A stretch of DNA of 64,000 bases from Byssothecium circinans (taxonomy: Eukaryota; Ascomycota; Dothideomycetes; Pleosporales; Massarinaceae): contig ML976998.1 of the NCBI GenBank assembly GCA_010015675.1, positions 153,402 through 217,401 on the forward strand. Reading direction: 5' to 3'. The notes under the pieces are model-generated. The model was not told the origin of the DNA, searched no databases, and worked only from the letters and a program-made list of their open reading frames with translations. Each line of letters opens with the position of its first letter. The first letter of the stretch is position 1. Positions 1 through 11,378 of this stretch are shown piece by piece. The position numbers and the translations under genes are program-made.

Positions 1-749
1 GTCAAAGTAATAGGCGTGGTGGCTTGGTTTGCGTGGTATGTTGCCGCCGTTGGAGGGAGGATAGGAAGGGCGTTGTCCGCTTTGGTGATGGGGATTGGCA
101 GGTTGACAGAGGTGATATCTTTCAAGAGAAGGAGAGGAAAGTAAGTAGCGATGATGAGGGCGTGAAGACGCACACAGTCAAGTCTGAAGTATGGGGCCAT
201 TCAAACAAATAAGAGGGGTTTGGGGACATATTTGACATGTGCACATGATAGTGAGTGTGACAACTTTCTTTGATTGATCAAGCATTGCGGCGATGGGCAC
301 GACTCTTTCCCGTTGTCGTTCACTGTCCCTTCCTCATCTGGCCTAGTCTGGAAACCTTAACCATGGCACCTCCCCCGCTACCACACCGACGTGCATACTC
401 AAGCTCCTATCAAGCTAGACATATTCCCCTCGCTTATCGAACTTCTTCAATTTCGGCGCAAACGCAACTGAGCTGCCTAGAAAAGGGATCCAATAGGACC
501 ATACGCTCATTGGTCGATCCACGTGCACTGTTTGTAGACACCCGTGCCCAGGACCTCCACATTCACTTCCGCAAACTCGCATCAGCAAGCTCCACGCAAT
601 ACCACTCGCACACTCGTTCCACCTCTTCATGACTACATACCTAGGCAACAAACCAACGCCAGCGCGTTCTACCCTGCCATTCACAGACACAACCGCCAGC
701 GCACTCACGACCATTGAGAAACGACTACAGCGCACCTACCACTCTCACC
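1..749. other. 5' intergenic region, no supported gene
   Basis: No reading frame here shows a recognisable domain or a coherent exon chain. The short open frames are arginine/serine-rich translations typical of non-coding DNA. The last 150 bp are probably promoter and leader of the gene beginning at 750. Confidence 0.5.
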
Positions 750-1955
750 ATGCCAATCGATTTCTTCGCGCCGTGCGAGCACAAGGTCTCCGCAGACCTT
801 ACGCACAAGATCCACAAGGCCCACAAAGACTACGGCTGTCCCACCTGCATTATCAAGCGCATCACCACCACCATCAAAGACGTGCAGAAGGAGCTAGCCT
901 CTCGCGGCGGTGTGTTCGTCTCCAAGGGCTCCGGTCACGGGAAACATGCAAAGCATGTTGGCTTGAAACAGAAATGGCACAAGGCGAAGGTCCAAGGCAT
1001 CAATGTTGCCGACCGACTGCGGGAGTTTGTCGATACTGAGGGCGATGATACGGATAAGACGACGGCGAGGCAGGCGTTGGATATCTGGGAGAGGGAAGTT
1101 GATCGCCTGTGGAAGGTTCCGGGGCAGAACTATGAAGGGGAAGAAGAGGAGATGAGCGAGGAGGAAAAGGCGACGGTTAAGCTGATGCTAGAGGATCTGG
1201 AGGCAACAGTGCGACATCTCATGAGCGAGTTGAGCATTGACGACGCGCCGCCTACGGCAGTCGCCTCACCAAGCTCGCCCACGCCGCAGGAGGACGCAGA
1301 GAAAGTGTCATGCACAGCGACTCAACCGACAGAATCAGATGCTTCGCAGGACTGCAACGTGACAGACGCCCCCTCAACACCACCATCCCATTCCCCTCCC
1401 CCACCAAGCACAAAATCACCCACCCGCTCCATCCTCAAGCGGAAAATCCATCACTCTCCCTCCCCCACACCCTCCACAGCTCCCCGCAAGCGCGTCCGCA
1501 CCACCGACTTCGCAATAATCTGCCCCGACACCCTAACCTACAGCAACCCCTCCCCCTTCCAACCTCCCACGCACTCCCCGGAACCCACCAGTACCGGTAC
1601 CGCGACAATGCCGGCAACGGCAACCGCAACTGCCGACCTACACTACCACCGCGACCCGCTCCGCCGCAAGCGCTCCTTCCACCGCACGAATCCAACCTAC
1701 ACGCCCGGCAAATGGGCCTCCCCCGCGTTCAGCGAGAAGGCGAATACGAGTTTCCAGAAAGTGGCGTGGGAGGAGAAGGGAAAGATTGTGGAGAAGGAGG
1801 AACAGGAGCGCAAGGAGGAGGGGGAGGTTGTTGAAGGTCTGAGAGTCGTGAGTGGGGTGTGGATTGTGCGGTGGTGGATAAGGAATGTGGTGGAGAGGGT
1901 GGGGGTGGAGAGAGTGAGGAAGTTGACGGCGAGGGGGAAGGGGTGGGGAGGTTAG
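750..1955 (+). CDS. Hypothetical protein with N-terminal Cys motif and Ser/Pro-rich tail
   Basis: Single-exon frame of about 401 residues. I chose the Met at 750 (MPIDFFAPCEHK) rather than an in-frame Met 12 codons upstream, because the coherent, conserved-looking sequence starts there. The first ~100 residues carry CEHK and a CPTC pair, which could bind a metal, and a mixed basic helical segment. Residues ~110-165 are acidic and helical. Residues ~175-330 are rich in Ser, Pro and Thr with basic patches (KRKIHH, RKRVRTTDF), which suggests a disordered nuclear-type tail; the extreme C-terminus is Arg/Trp-rich. I do not recognise the family. Similar lineage-restricted proteins occur in Dothideomycetes, but that is an impression and no search was made. 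Function unknown. Confidence 0.6.
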   Translation: MPIDFFAPCEHKVSADLTHKIHKAHKDYGCPTCIIKRITTTIKDVQKELASRGGVFVSKGSGHGKHAKHVGLKQKWHKAKVQGINVADRLREFVDTEGDDTDKTTARQALDIWEREVDRLWKVPGQNYEGEEEEMSEEEKATVKLMLEDLEATVRHLMSELSIDDAPPTAVASPSSPTPQEDAEKVSCTATQPTESDASQDCNVTDAPSTPPSHSPPPPSTKSPTRSILKRKIHHSPSPTPSTAPRKRVRTTDFAIICPDTLTYSNPSPFQPPTHSPEPTSTGTATMPATATATADLHYHRDPLRRKRSFHRTNPTYTPGKWASPAFSEKANTSFQKVAWEEKGKIVEKEEQERKEEGEVVEGLRVVSGVWIVRWWIRNVVERVGVERVRKLTARGKGWGG

Positions 1956-3095
1956 GGAGGCGGAGGGGGGGGCGTGGGCGGGCGGTGGAGGAGGTTTTGG
2001 TTTGTGGGTTGAAGCGAGATGGGATGGGGATATGTGAGATTTGTGCGTGGAGAAGGGGCGGCTGGTTGGACTGGGGATGGGCTTGACTTGATACCATGGG
2101 GTGGCGATTGGGTTTGTATTCGTGCTGTGTCACTTCGCTTTGCCAGTCAGTCGAAAGGACTTGGGGAACTGCATATAGCATGAATGAATGAAACGACGTT
2201 CCAAGTAACTAAGTTAAATCGTTAGGTTGTTGGTAAGAAGCCTATAGCTAGGGTGCGGATACTTAATTGCAGAACGCTGAAGATGCCCTTTTACGCCTGT
2301 GGAGTATTTAGTTGAATCGCTTTATCGGATATATGTTGCAGGGTGGCATTGCCTTCGGATAATTGATAACTATTTATGTATGTGTGCATGCGCCCCGTTA
2401 TACTATTTCTTCGTGTCTATGTCGAAGGTTTGTATTACCTTAGCAAAGATAGCAGCGTTTTAGGTTTGCAAACGATCTGTTATTAAGGTGTGTTGCTTCA
2501 TTATAGTGATCTTAAGCCTTACCGTAAAGACTGTGTAATACGCCCCCCCTACTAATACGCCTAGGCTTGGTAATACGCCTAGTCCCTGTCATGCCTAAGA
2601 TTAACGAATTGGTGTCTTAGTTATACGCCCAGGGATTGCGTTCCGCCCCGCTTTCGTATTCAGCTTTCGGACCGTGCTGTTGTGCCTGAGTTAAATACGA
2701 TTTGCGATTGTGCTGACTGCTAAAAACAAGTAATTCCTCATGCTTATCACGGATCCATCCAATAAACTCCGCTGTGCGTAATAGATTTTGCTGAGTCACC
2801 GAGCTATGGCGCCAGCGCAGCAGCCTGTCATTCATCGCGCAGGCCGAAGCTCATGCACGAATATCCGGAAACAGTCTTGCCTAGACATTTCTATCAAGCT
2901 CATGCAGCAATTGACCAGTGAGGGAATAGGAGATGGGCCGGCGAGTGCTGGAGACTGATCAGCCAGCACCAGCGCCCGGTTGCTCACGCTGACCAGCTGC
3001 TTTTACAATTTGCATAAGAGTTAGAGCTTCCCCCGAGAGTCTATCGCGCATGCTTCCCAGTCCAGGTGCAGAACCCCGCTAGCCCCATCATAACT
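1956..3095. other. Intergenic region, AT-richer, short repeated motif
   Basis: The interval is AT-richer than its flanks. Around 2540-2590 a motif reading AATACGCC(TAG) occurs three times close together. A 72-codon open frame on the minus strand (2617-2835) has a plausible amino-acid composition but no recognisable domain, and I do not call it a gene. Nothing else is supportable. Confidence 0.4.
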
Positions 3096-4810
3096 ATGCC
3101 CATCAACTGCACTGCACAACACGTTCTGAAGGCGAACCCAGATGTGTCAGGAAAAGGAGTAAGTAGTCGATACATCCAGTTATGAAGTAGTATTTAGATG
3201 GTTAATACTCTAAAAGGTTTTAATAGCTTTCGTCGCCACTGCATACTTGATATTATTTTTTTGCGCATCCAGTTACCTCCTATGTGACAGTGTCGCTATC
3301 CCAACCCGTATCGACAAAATGTTCTTGGATTCTCTTTGGCGTCCTGCCAACGGCCGCGGCGGATCTGTGACTCATTCACGACATCCTTCTCTCACGGAAA
3401 AATCACTTAATGAGATCGTACTTGCTTTCAGCGACCAGCAGATCGTAACGGGTATTGCGATTCTTATAAGTGGTTTTGTGCAGATAGAGAAGGGTCTGTC
3501 AACTCATCATTGGGCGAACATTGTTAATCTGGCCTGGTTCTCTTCCGTCTCGCATCTCACGACGCTGACTATGCTGCGGAAATATCTGCAGAAGAAAAAA
3601 CGACTGTGGCGGCTGATCGGGATGGCTCTTATGCTTGTTATGCTTGCCTGCGGAATGGGCTCTCTTGGTTATTATTACAAAGCTGCACATCCAGCATGGT
3701 GTTTATTCCGCCCTAATGATTGGAAAAAGGAGCTGATGACACCACCGTACTACAACTCGATATATGTTGGGTGCGCTTTGACAGTCATTGGTCTTGGTTA
3801 TGTTGCTCGCGTTATTCTCCTATACCCAAGCACTTCTGACTCAATAAAGAAGAAGTTGGAGAAATACAGAATCGGCATAGACGGCTACCTCGTATCGCAA
3901 CATGCTCGAATCCCGAAGTCTGCGCGTCCGATACCTGTTCTATGGCGCATATACTATAAGATCTGCTGCTCTTTTTACGTACTAGCGGTACTGGCTATCG
4001 ATCTGTACAGTTCAATGCTTTGGGAGGCATGTTTCGTCCCCCTCTAGTTTCGTTAACCAAGCTGACTTGTAATGAAGATTACCTGGCTAGGATTCACGCT
4101 CGTTTGGGGGACTGTGAGACTTTTCCGAGAGAGGAACTTTATACAACAAACAAATGATACAAACGTGGGTTGGGATGAGAACATTTGGGGATTTGGGCAA
4201 GTTCTCCCCATCGTACTCCTTGCCCTCCCCTTTGCGAGTGCCTACGAAGCTATGAATGGTAATATCTCCCCTTCTACCTCATTGTTACATAGCTGATTTC
4301 TATGATGAAGATGATAAAAATGATTCGCCGTCAAGCACCCCTCCGAGAACATCTCCCCAAGCCTTTACAGTTCTCAACCCACTCGATGAATGCTCATTCG
4401 ACCTTTACTCGACTCCTTGGTTCTCGAAAGTAGTCATACTTCAATATGGACTCTCACTGACCGTCCTTTGCGATGCTATCTACTTCTTTTCCTACGACCT
4501 GGGCACCTGGGACTTGACCTACCAGCCCGGAATTATCGTGGCAGACTATGCGATTTGGTTATCTATAAACTTCGGTATTGTTTGGGTTTTTACCCTCGTC
4601 TGCGCCGACTCGGATCTGCACATACTATGGTTTAATTCTTCACTTGGACGTCGTCTTTCTCAAGGGTTCAGCTGTATTGCAGCCTGGACTATACCAATTG
4701 TCCTTCTTATTGGCGCCTCGGTGGCCTATGTCATCCAAATGTACACCAATCCATCTCTTATATGCGTCGTATGGAAAAATTGGTATAGATGTCCGGCCAA
4801 GACGTCATAG
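3096..4810 (+). CDS. Multi-spanning integral membrane protein (fungal, unknown function)
   Basis: Four exons: 3096-3162, 3227-4026, 4078-4258 and 4311-4810, giving about 515 residues. The N-terminus contains NPDVSGKGV, followed by hydrophobic segments, the block LSDQQ-like FSDQQIVTGIAILISGF, then HLTTLTMLR. This is the signature order of a large Pezizomycotina family of uncharacterised integral membrane proteins with about 6-8 transmembrane helices. The second intron starts with GC (GCATGT at 4027) and joins LWE to ITWLGF; a GT donor a few bases on would break the conserved join. The first donor is taken at 3163 (GTAGTC), because the overlapping GTAAGT at 3159 puts exon 2 out of frame. A further intron after about 4790 could replace the last ten residues with an extra exon reaching 5044 (LRSLSFLLQVVYRSF), so the C-terminus is uncertain. 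Role unknown. Confidence 0.65.
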
Positions 4811-6438
4811 GCTGCACCGCAAAACGAACTGATTTTGCTAGTTGTAGAAGACATCTGTCTAACTCTCCGGAGCTTAAGCTTCTTATTACAAGTTGTCTAT
4901 CGAAGTTTTGAAGCCTATCCCGAGAGGATTCTCACGACGAAGTATCTGCAATTTGATGGCGACCATAAGTCTGCCGACATTGGTCGCGAGGCTAATCTAG
5001 TTATTGACGACGCGCAAGTGAAATTGCAGGCAATTTTAGAGTAGTTTGCCACTAGGCCCCTGAGTAAAAAGCTGGTGAAGTATTGCACACGGAGCACCGA
5101 TACTGTCCAAGTCGTGTACATCTTCGTTTTATATATTATGACAGACGGTCGAGGTCGTAACAATTGTGGATAGTTGACGCTCATCGAGCAGTGTGCGCGA
5201 TAGGACCTACATTCCCCACCTAGGACCGGCAGAGACCCAGAGAAAGTAGGAAGCGTGGCTATCTTGCCATTTGCGAAATCTGTTGACGTTGACAAATACG
5301 AATTAGTCGCGCGTACGGGACCGCTCTCTGTTGGTTGGAGTTCTTGTAGTAATCGTAGTCTGAAGTGAGGATTATGGAATAGGTTCCTTCTCCTTCTAAT
5401 CCCCATATTTTCTCTGGTTCTCCGTCGCGCAACTCATTTGAGAATCCGGCGAACCCCATTGAGGATGGCTCGATATTATTATATCTCCTACATTTGTCTA
5501 TTGAATCTTAATCTCACCAGCCCTCCCAACCCGGTCGTTCTAGCCGCCCACGTTTAGCCACGCGCGAGAGAGCTGATCTCTGGAGGGATACCATATTACA
5601 TGAGCTCGATATTCACTGCGTTGGGAGGCCTTTTCGCATATCTCCTAGTAGAGTTGGACGTCTCAGACGGCCCTTGGTAACATGCGGCGCACATCCCAGG
5701 ACTAGGATTTGCTAGGAAAAGCTTAAATTTTTCTTCAACCATTTGCTTTAGAACCTTGTATGCTGATGGAGATGTGTCATCTATCTCGCAATTGTTTCAT
5801 TTAACATGTTAAACAGGATGCGAAGGTATAGCACCAAGCCATATGTTCAACCCAACCTATCTACAACTCCCCAAAACAAGGAAAGAAACGAGAAGCCCCA
5901 CCCCGGCTTTCACAGTCTTTTGCCACGTATCTACCAACAATTCTCTATCGCGTAAAGCACCACGAGCCTCATTAAACCCACCATACCTCGTTTTCAGCGG
6001 AGAGCCCGCGCCCGTGACAATTAGGACGGGCAGACATTAGATGAAGCAATATGGAAGCCGGTGTAGAAGCCACCACCCCAATAAGCGAAACATAGCATAA
6101 ACAACAACGCTAAGACCAAAATATTACAGTGTAGAGAGCAGGGCCAAAAAATCCGAAGTATCGGCGCAACCATATGACTGCGTATATGAGAAATGGATTG
6201 CTTGTTCTTGCGCGAGCTGGGAAGCACAAGAGAAGTTTAAGAGTGCCGAGCCTGGTTTTTCCACGCGCCGACGTTGAGTTGAGGGTTCGGAGGCTGTGGA
6301 TCCGTTTCGTGAGAAGATGGTGAGCGGGTAGGGCTCCGAGATCTGGAAATCGGCGATGATCGCAGCAGGTAGGTTTCTTACAACTGTCAACGTAACTCAG
6401 CCGGAAGGACTGGGGGCTGGTTTGGACCTGGTCAACAA
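4811..6438. other. Intergenic region, possible terminal exon at its left edge
   Basis: From 4835 to 5044 the plus strand has an open, helical-looking frame that may be the last exon of the upstream membrane protein. I could not find a splice pair in the right phase. From 5045 on I see only short random frames. Confidence 0.4.
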
Positions 6439-7056
6439 TCAGACTGAGTCACTGATGAAGCTCCACTCGCCCTGAGGGTTGCTATCACCGCCAGGAAAAT
6501 CTTGGACCGTTATACCCGTATCCGTTTCTGCTTCCATATCGGCACCCTTCTCCTTTAGAACTTCCACGACGGACAAGTGATGATTCCACGCTGCTCGATG
6601 CACGGGCGTCCAGCCTGTGGCATCCCTTGCATTGATTCTTGCGTTCTTCGCAAGCAGCAATTCCACAACTGCTCTATGACCTTCTCTAGCCGCTTTATGT
6701 AGCGGTGTCTGGCCCTCATCATCAAGACTTTCGATATCAGCTCTATGCTCTAGTAGAAGGAGTGCCCCAGCAACGTAACCACTCCTAGCGGCAAGGTGCA
6801 GCGGCGTTTCCTTCTCCCGCGACTCCTTGGAGGCGGTGTTGGCGCCGCGCTCCAGCAACAACAGAGCCGCTTTGGCTTGCCTCTCGCCGATGTTCTGGAT
6901 TTTCCGCAGAACAAACTGGAGCCCTTCGAGCTCGAGAAGCGTGGCGCTGTAATCAGAGCTCGCACCGTGGGTCTCGCGCAGGGCTACTGTGACTTTGTGA
7001 ACGAGGTGGATGCCGGCCACGAAGTCGCCGGCTGAGAAGCCGAATGGAATGGCCAT
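6439..7056 (-). CDS. Short ankyrin-repeat protein with STAND-type N-terminus
   Basis: Intact 205-residue frame. Residues 1-55 (MAIPFGFSAGDFVAGIHLV...) match the start of the N-terminal domain common on fungal STAND/NACHT-type and long ankyrin proteins, normally about 150-200 residues. Here it breaks off after LQFVLRKIQ and is joined directly to four ankyrin-type repeats (~60-185), with the classic TPLHLAARSG, TPLHKAAREG and TPVHRAAW cores. No NTPase domain is present. The likeliest reading is a paralogue of a large NLR-like protein that lost its middle by internal deletion. It could still be an expressed mini-protein, since the frame has no stop. Ankyrin repeats mediate protein-protein contacts; the partner is unknown. 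Confidence 0.65.
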   Translation of the reverse strand: MAIPFGFSAGDFVAGIHLVHKVTVALRETHGASSDYSATLLELEGLQFVLRKIQNIGERQAKAALLLLERGANTASKESREKETPLHLAARSGYVAGALLLLEHRADIESLDDEGQTPLHKAAREGHRAVVELLLAKNARINARDATGWTPVHRAAWNHHLSVVEVLKEKGADMEAETDTGITVQDFPGGDSNPQGEWSFISDSV

Positions 7057-7881
7057 TTTCCCATGGAAGATGTGATGGAAGGGATGGTGGAAACGGGGCT
7101 ATGTAAAGAATCCTCAAGAGCCAACCCCGCTCTATTGGTAGCACACTGAGTGAGGCTGTGCCGTGCAAAGTGTAGGACAATGATGCAACCCGCGAGTTTT
7201 TCATTGGTAAACAATATGTACCAACATGCGCCTATGAAACGACCTACTGCTTTCAATGCACTAGCCTGAGAGGACAGACGTATTTCATCTCTGGTTTGCT
7301 ATCATTTTCGTCGCCTCCATCGTCGGGAGGTTCGCCACCACCCTCATCGTACGTGGCACATCGCAACGCTGAAGCGACTGGCTTTTTCAGTCTTAAAGTC
7401 ATCCCTCTTTTATGGTGTACCAAAAACGATGTCTTGTTCTTGATGTTGTTTATGTGGGGTCAGTCTTGAATCTTGGTCATCGGGCTCGCCTCTAGATGTC
7501 ATCCAGATCCACTTCAGCTTCACGCGTAATGATATGGTATGTTATCGCTTTGACGGAATGTTTCCAGTAAGGATTAGGGTTAACCCTGAGCACTGTAGTA
7601 CGTGGCTGAGAATTTAAACTTCGCTGTCTAAGATGACGCATATTGGCACCCCTCTAGATGAGCTATACTAGTTTTATACCCCCTGCTGAGGAAAGAAGAA
7701 GAGGTCAGATTAGATAGCGTTCAAGGAAATGGAGGCACTGTATGTCTGTCCACAGACCCTACTTTTTTTACTTTTCACCCAAATTCGGACGAAACAAATA
7801 TCAGCATCATTCAAAAACTGACTGAAGCCATTCAGCCTTTCAACTAAACAACCATATCTCGCATAAATTCTTGACTCTACT
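7057..7881. other. Intergenic region
   Basis: 825 bp between the ankyrin gene start and the galactanase gene stop. The minus-strand open frames near 6953-7256 read through the ankyrin leader and look non-coding. No other feature is visible. Confidence 0.5.
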
Positions 7882-9563
7882 CTACTCTTCCGGCGGATAA
7901 ACCACAATCCTATCAATATCCGCCCCCTTAACATCAAACCCATTCCACAACCCCCCAATGCGAATCTCATTCCCGCTCCCCTCCTCCAACCTCAACAACA
8001 ACGGCGTACTCAATATAATACCCTTATGCGTATCCCTCTGATACAGCGTCTCCAACTCCTCCACCTTCCCATTGACGACCACACTCGCGATCCGTCTCAA
8101 CTGCCACGTGCCCCCGATGCGATCGGGCGTGCCGCCGGGCTGGTCGCCGAAACCCATGTCGTCGGTGTTTTGGTAGTAGAAAGATACCCATTGCGGCTTT
8201 CCCGTGCCCGTGATGTTGGTGAAGGTTACGGTCGAGTCGTTGCCGTGGATGTTGGTTAGGATTTTGCCGGAGCTGCTGAAGGTGGCTTCTTGGAGGTAAG
8301 CGGAGCCGGAAGTAGTGGCGGCGGTGGCGGGGTAGGAGGTTCCGTTTATGGGGGTCCATTCGCCGGTTTGACTGTATTAGGGTCACGGTTAGTTAATTTG
8401 AATTGGTTTCGGGGTGGGAAGAGAGTGGCTTACATGTTAAGGTCGTATACGTCATGCCAGAGCACTTCAAGCGACTTTTTGTCTTCGTCGATAGACACGG
8501 GCAGCCAGATGTATCGGCTTTCCCAGAGGGAATTCGAGTCCCACTGATCACCCATGTAGAGATGAGTAGTCTGTTTAGTACCTTTGATGCGTAGATTGAA
8601 GCCGGATTGTGAGTTGAACGTTCGTGTGTTCAAGGGAGAGACGATGAAGGGCTGGGACCAGGGACCGCTCAGTGAGTCTGCACGGAAAGCCACAACGTCT
8701 GCACTGACTTAGCACATACACACCAACCATGGGGATCACGACTAACTTACTATTCGGTCTATACCCCGTCTTATGGCTCATGAGCGCAAAATAGCTCTTC
8801 TCCGTTTGAATGATGTTCGGCGCTTCGAGATCGAACTTGTCGAATCGATGGACAACCTTATCTAGAGCGGTAATGTTGTCGTTGTAGCTAGTGAGATATA
8901 CATCTCGGGCCTCTCTGCGGTCGCCATTTGAATACAGAGCATAGGATTTTCCATCTTTGTAGTCTGTGAAGAGGCCGAAGTCTTGGGACCAGTTGCCGAG
9001 CGGTAAGGTGGCGTCGACGAAACTGTAGGGTCCGGTGATGTTGTCGGCGTGGGCAAAACCTTGGAGTAGCCACCCGTAGGTTGAATTGTCGGCATGCCAC
9101 CACATCTATTCCAGCATCAGCAGATTGTTATGATTTTCTGGGATCGAATCAAAGCCATACGTGGTACTTCTCCGTCCCCTCGCTATACACAACCTTCGGC
9201 CGCTGAATGATATGTTTCGGGGAGATATACGGGTGGCCTTCAATAGGACCTTGAGCCACTGTCAGTCCTCTCCAATCCACTCAGATCATCCTCATGCAAG
9301 AACTTACTCAAAGCCATCCCATGATGTTCCCACGTCGCCAAATCCTCCGAACTATACACAGAAATCCCACCACCCTCAACCTGGCCCTGAACCTTGTACT
9401 CTCCAAACAAAAAGAACTTCCCTGTCTCTCTATCCAGAGTAACAGCCCCAGCATGCGCGTTCACCAGCGCACCATCGGTATCGCGCCACCTCGCTCCAGG
9501 AACGATCCATTTCGCCGATACCGTCGTCGCCAACACCGCCAGAAGCTGATATAGTCGCGCCAT
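7882..9563 (-). CDS. Secreted glycoside hydrolase family 43 (exo-beta-1,3-galactanase-like)
   Basis: Five exons on the minus strand: 9563-9308, 9258-9161, 9105-8751, 8698-8434 and 8371-7882. All junctions are in phase and give 487 residues. MARLYQLLAVLATTVSA is a clear signal peptide; this favours the Met at 9563 over one 10 codons upstream. The catalytic five-bladed propeller (~20-310) shows the order PGARWRDTDGALVNAHAG, FGEYKVQGQVEGGG, MWWHADNSTYGWLLQG, SQDFGLFTDYKDGKSYALYS and LFSS-like FNLRIKGTK, which fits subfamily GH43_24 (galactan 1,3-beta-galactosidase). The last ~150 residues (WVSFYYQNTDDMGFGDQPGG) resemble the CBM35-type carbohydrate-binding module found at the C-terminus of these enzymes. 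It would remove galactose from the beta-1,3-galactan backbone of plant arabinogalactan. Subfamily is inferred from motifs; substrate is not proven. Confidence 0.85.
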
Positions 9564-10498
9564 TGTGCAATTGAGAAGCGATTTACAGCGCAATGGATGT
9601 ATCTATCGAGCTTCCATGACGATTGTTTATATTACACCGCGTAAAATGAGTTGATGAACGAGGCCAAGACGGTCCGGGGCCATTTACCCCGAAAACCAGG
9701 AACTAGCATTTCTTCGCATGCGGGGCCCCGGAAACTTTGGAACTTTGGGCATGGAAAGCATGGCGGTTCTGACGTTCTGAGTCTGGTGGAATGTTGTTCG
9801 AGCTCTTCGATGCAGGTCCCGGAAGAATTATTGCTAGGTGGGATGGGTCCATGGATGAGCTGAGCTCAACCCGGGTTAACGGGTGGCCGGCGCAAGGAAG
9901 GTTGAGATTTGGAGTGAGATGGATGTTAAAGCGGTGCAATGTTCCATTCGTTGGGGCGCTAGCATGAGATTGATCGGATGAAGAGGTCGAGTTGATGGAC
10001 GTGCATGTGCATAGTTCGTGGCTCTTCTAGCCTAACCGCTTTCGCACTAGCTCATTCATCTCTACAGACATAGCTGTTGGCGACGCATCCTCCCCAAAGA
10101 ACAAGGCAAACGATCTATCCAATCCTACTCCGCCTCCCCACGAGAGAAAATAGACGCCACACAATTTCACATGCACACATCTGAAGTCATAGACTAACTC
10201 AAAGAAGACAAAAAATTTATTAATTAAAAGAGTGACAATAACACGAAAAGCCACAAGTAGAAAGCCTAAACCCCCGAGCAAAAATAGGGTATAACAGAGA
10301 AATCAGAAGTCCTCCCACGCCAGCAAATCTAAAACACCGTGAATGCCCCTAGGAGCATGGCCACCCTTTTGCTCCCATGATCAGAAGGCCAAAGTCGTAA
10401 CGACGTGGAAGTATTTACTGACAGTAGAAGGCAAGCTAGCTTGACCAATAGCACCGTCATAATAAAATAAGATAAGAAGAAAAAGACAAAAGAGAGGA
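9564..10498. other. Intergenic region between galactanase start and surface-protein stop
   Basis: Holds the galactanase promoter and the 3' flank of the next minus-strand gene. No coherent reading frame is seen. About 10200-10280 is AT-rich. Confidence 0.5.
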
Positions 10499-11378
10499 TT
10501 AAACGAAGGCGACCGTGTAAACCACGATCAGCCCCATAACCCAGTATCCGCCATACTGCGCAATTGACAGCGCCGCAGCCGTGTCGTCCTCTCCGCCGGG
10601 TGCGGTTGTGCCATTTGGCAGCGTTCCGTTGAGAACCAAAGTTTGCGTACCATTGACATCCGCCACAGTGACCAAGGACTTATTGAGCGCCGCATAGCTC
10701 CCATTGCCGATCAAGTCCTTCAGGTACTTCTGGTCCTCGTTCTCGTCGCAACCGCAAGGGCTGAAGTCCTGGCATAGACACGTAACTGGAAGCGACTGGT
10801 TGAAACCGTTGGGGTTCGTCTGGTTCTTGATGGATTCGTTGACGAAGCGGTACGGGTTGTGGTAGGCGTACGGGTAGACGTTGTAGAGCCAGAGACCGGG
10901 CATGATAATAGCGGCAGCACCGATACCAAGGGCTGCGCCGGCGATGAGACCTTTGTTGGATTTCTTGCCCGCTGAGTAGGGGACTGCGGCGCCACCGCCA
11001 TAATATCCGCCACCGTATGCACGTGCAGGGCCTGAGCCTGCTCGTGTAGAACCTCCCAGGTTTGAAGATGAACTGGTGCGGCCTGAGGAGCCTGAGGAGG
11101 AGCTGCCGCCTTTTCCACCTGAAAGAGTCAGTATATGGTCATGGACTGAACACATGACTGTGACTAGATGACTTACTGCTTGAACCGCCACCTCCTCCCC
11201 TACCACCACCACCACCCTTGCGCTTCTCCAGGGCATTCTCGGGTGCGAGAATCTCCGAACGTGGAGTGCTTGCGGCTTCAGCGTGTGGAATGCTCAGGGC
11301 ATCGGTGTCCGGCAGGGAGACGGCATGCACCGTACTCGCGGAGAGAGCCAGATAGACTGCGATATGTGATAACCTCAT
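10499..11378 (-). CDS. Secreted, probably GPI-anchored or membrane-tethered glycoprotein
   Basis: Two exons, 11378-11177 and 11118-10499, separated by a 58-bp intron (GTAAGT...CAG), give 273 residues. MRLSHIAVYLALSASTVHA is a signal peptide. Residues ~55-115 are a Gly/Ser-rich stretch (GGGGGRGGGGGSSS, GGGYYGGGAA), and a hydrophobic helix follows (GLIAGAALGIGAAAIIMPG). The conserved core has CLCQDFSPCGCDENEDQKYL and AALNKSLVTVADVNGTQ, with several N-glycosylation sequons (NGT, NKS). The C-terminus is hydrophobic (YWVMGLIVVYTVAFV), as in GPI-anchored proteins. The core matches a widespread fungal family known only as a domain of unknown function (I believe DUF7732, from memory). The place of action is the cell surface; biochemical role unknown. 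Confidence 0.8.

Noticed and set aside
2617..2835. 72-codon minus-strand frame with protein-like composition
   Set aside because: No start context, no homology I can name, lies in AT-richer DNA with short repeats; could be an element remnant but unsupported.
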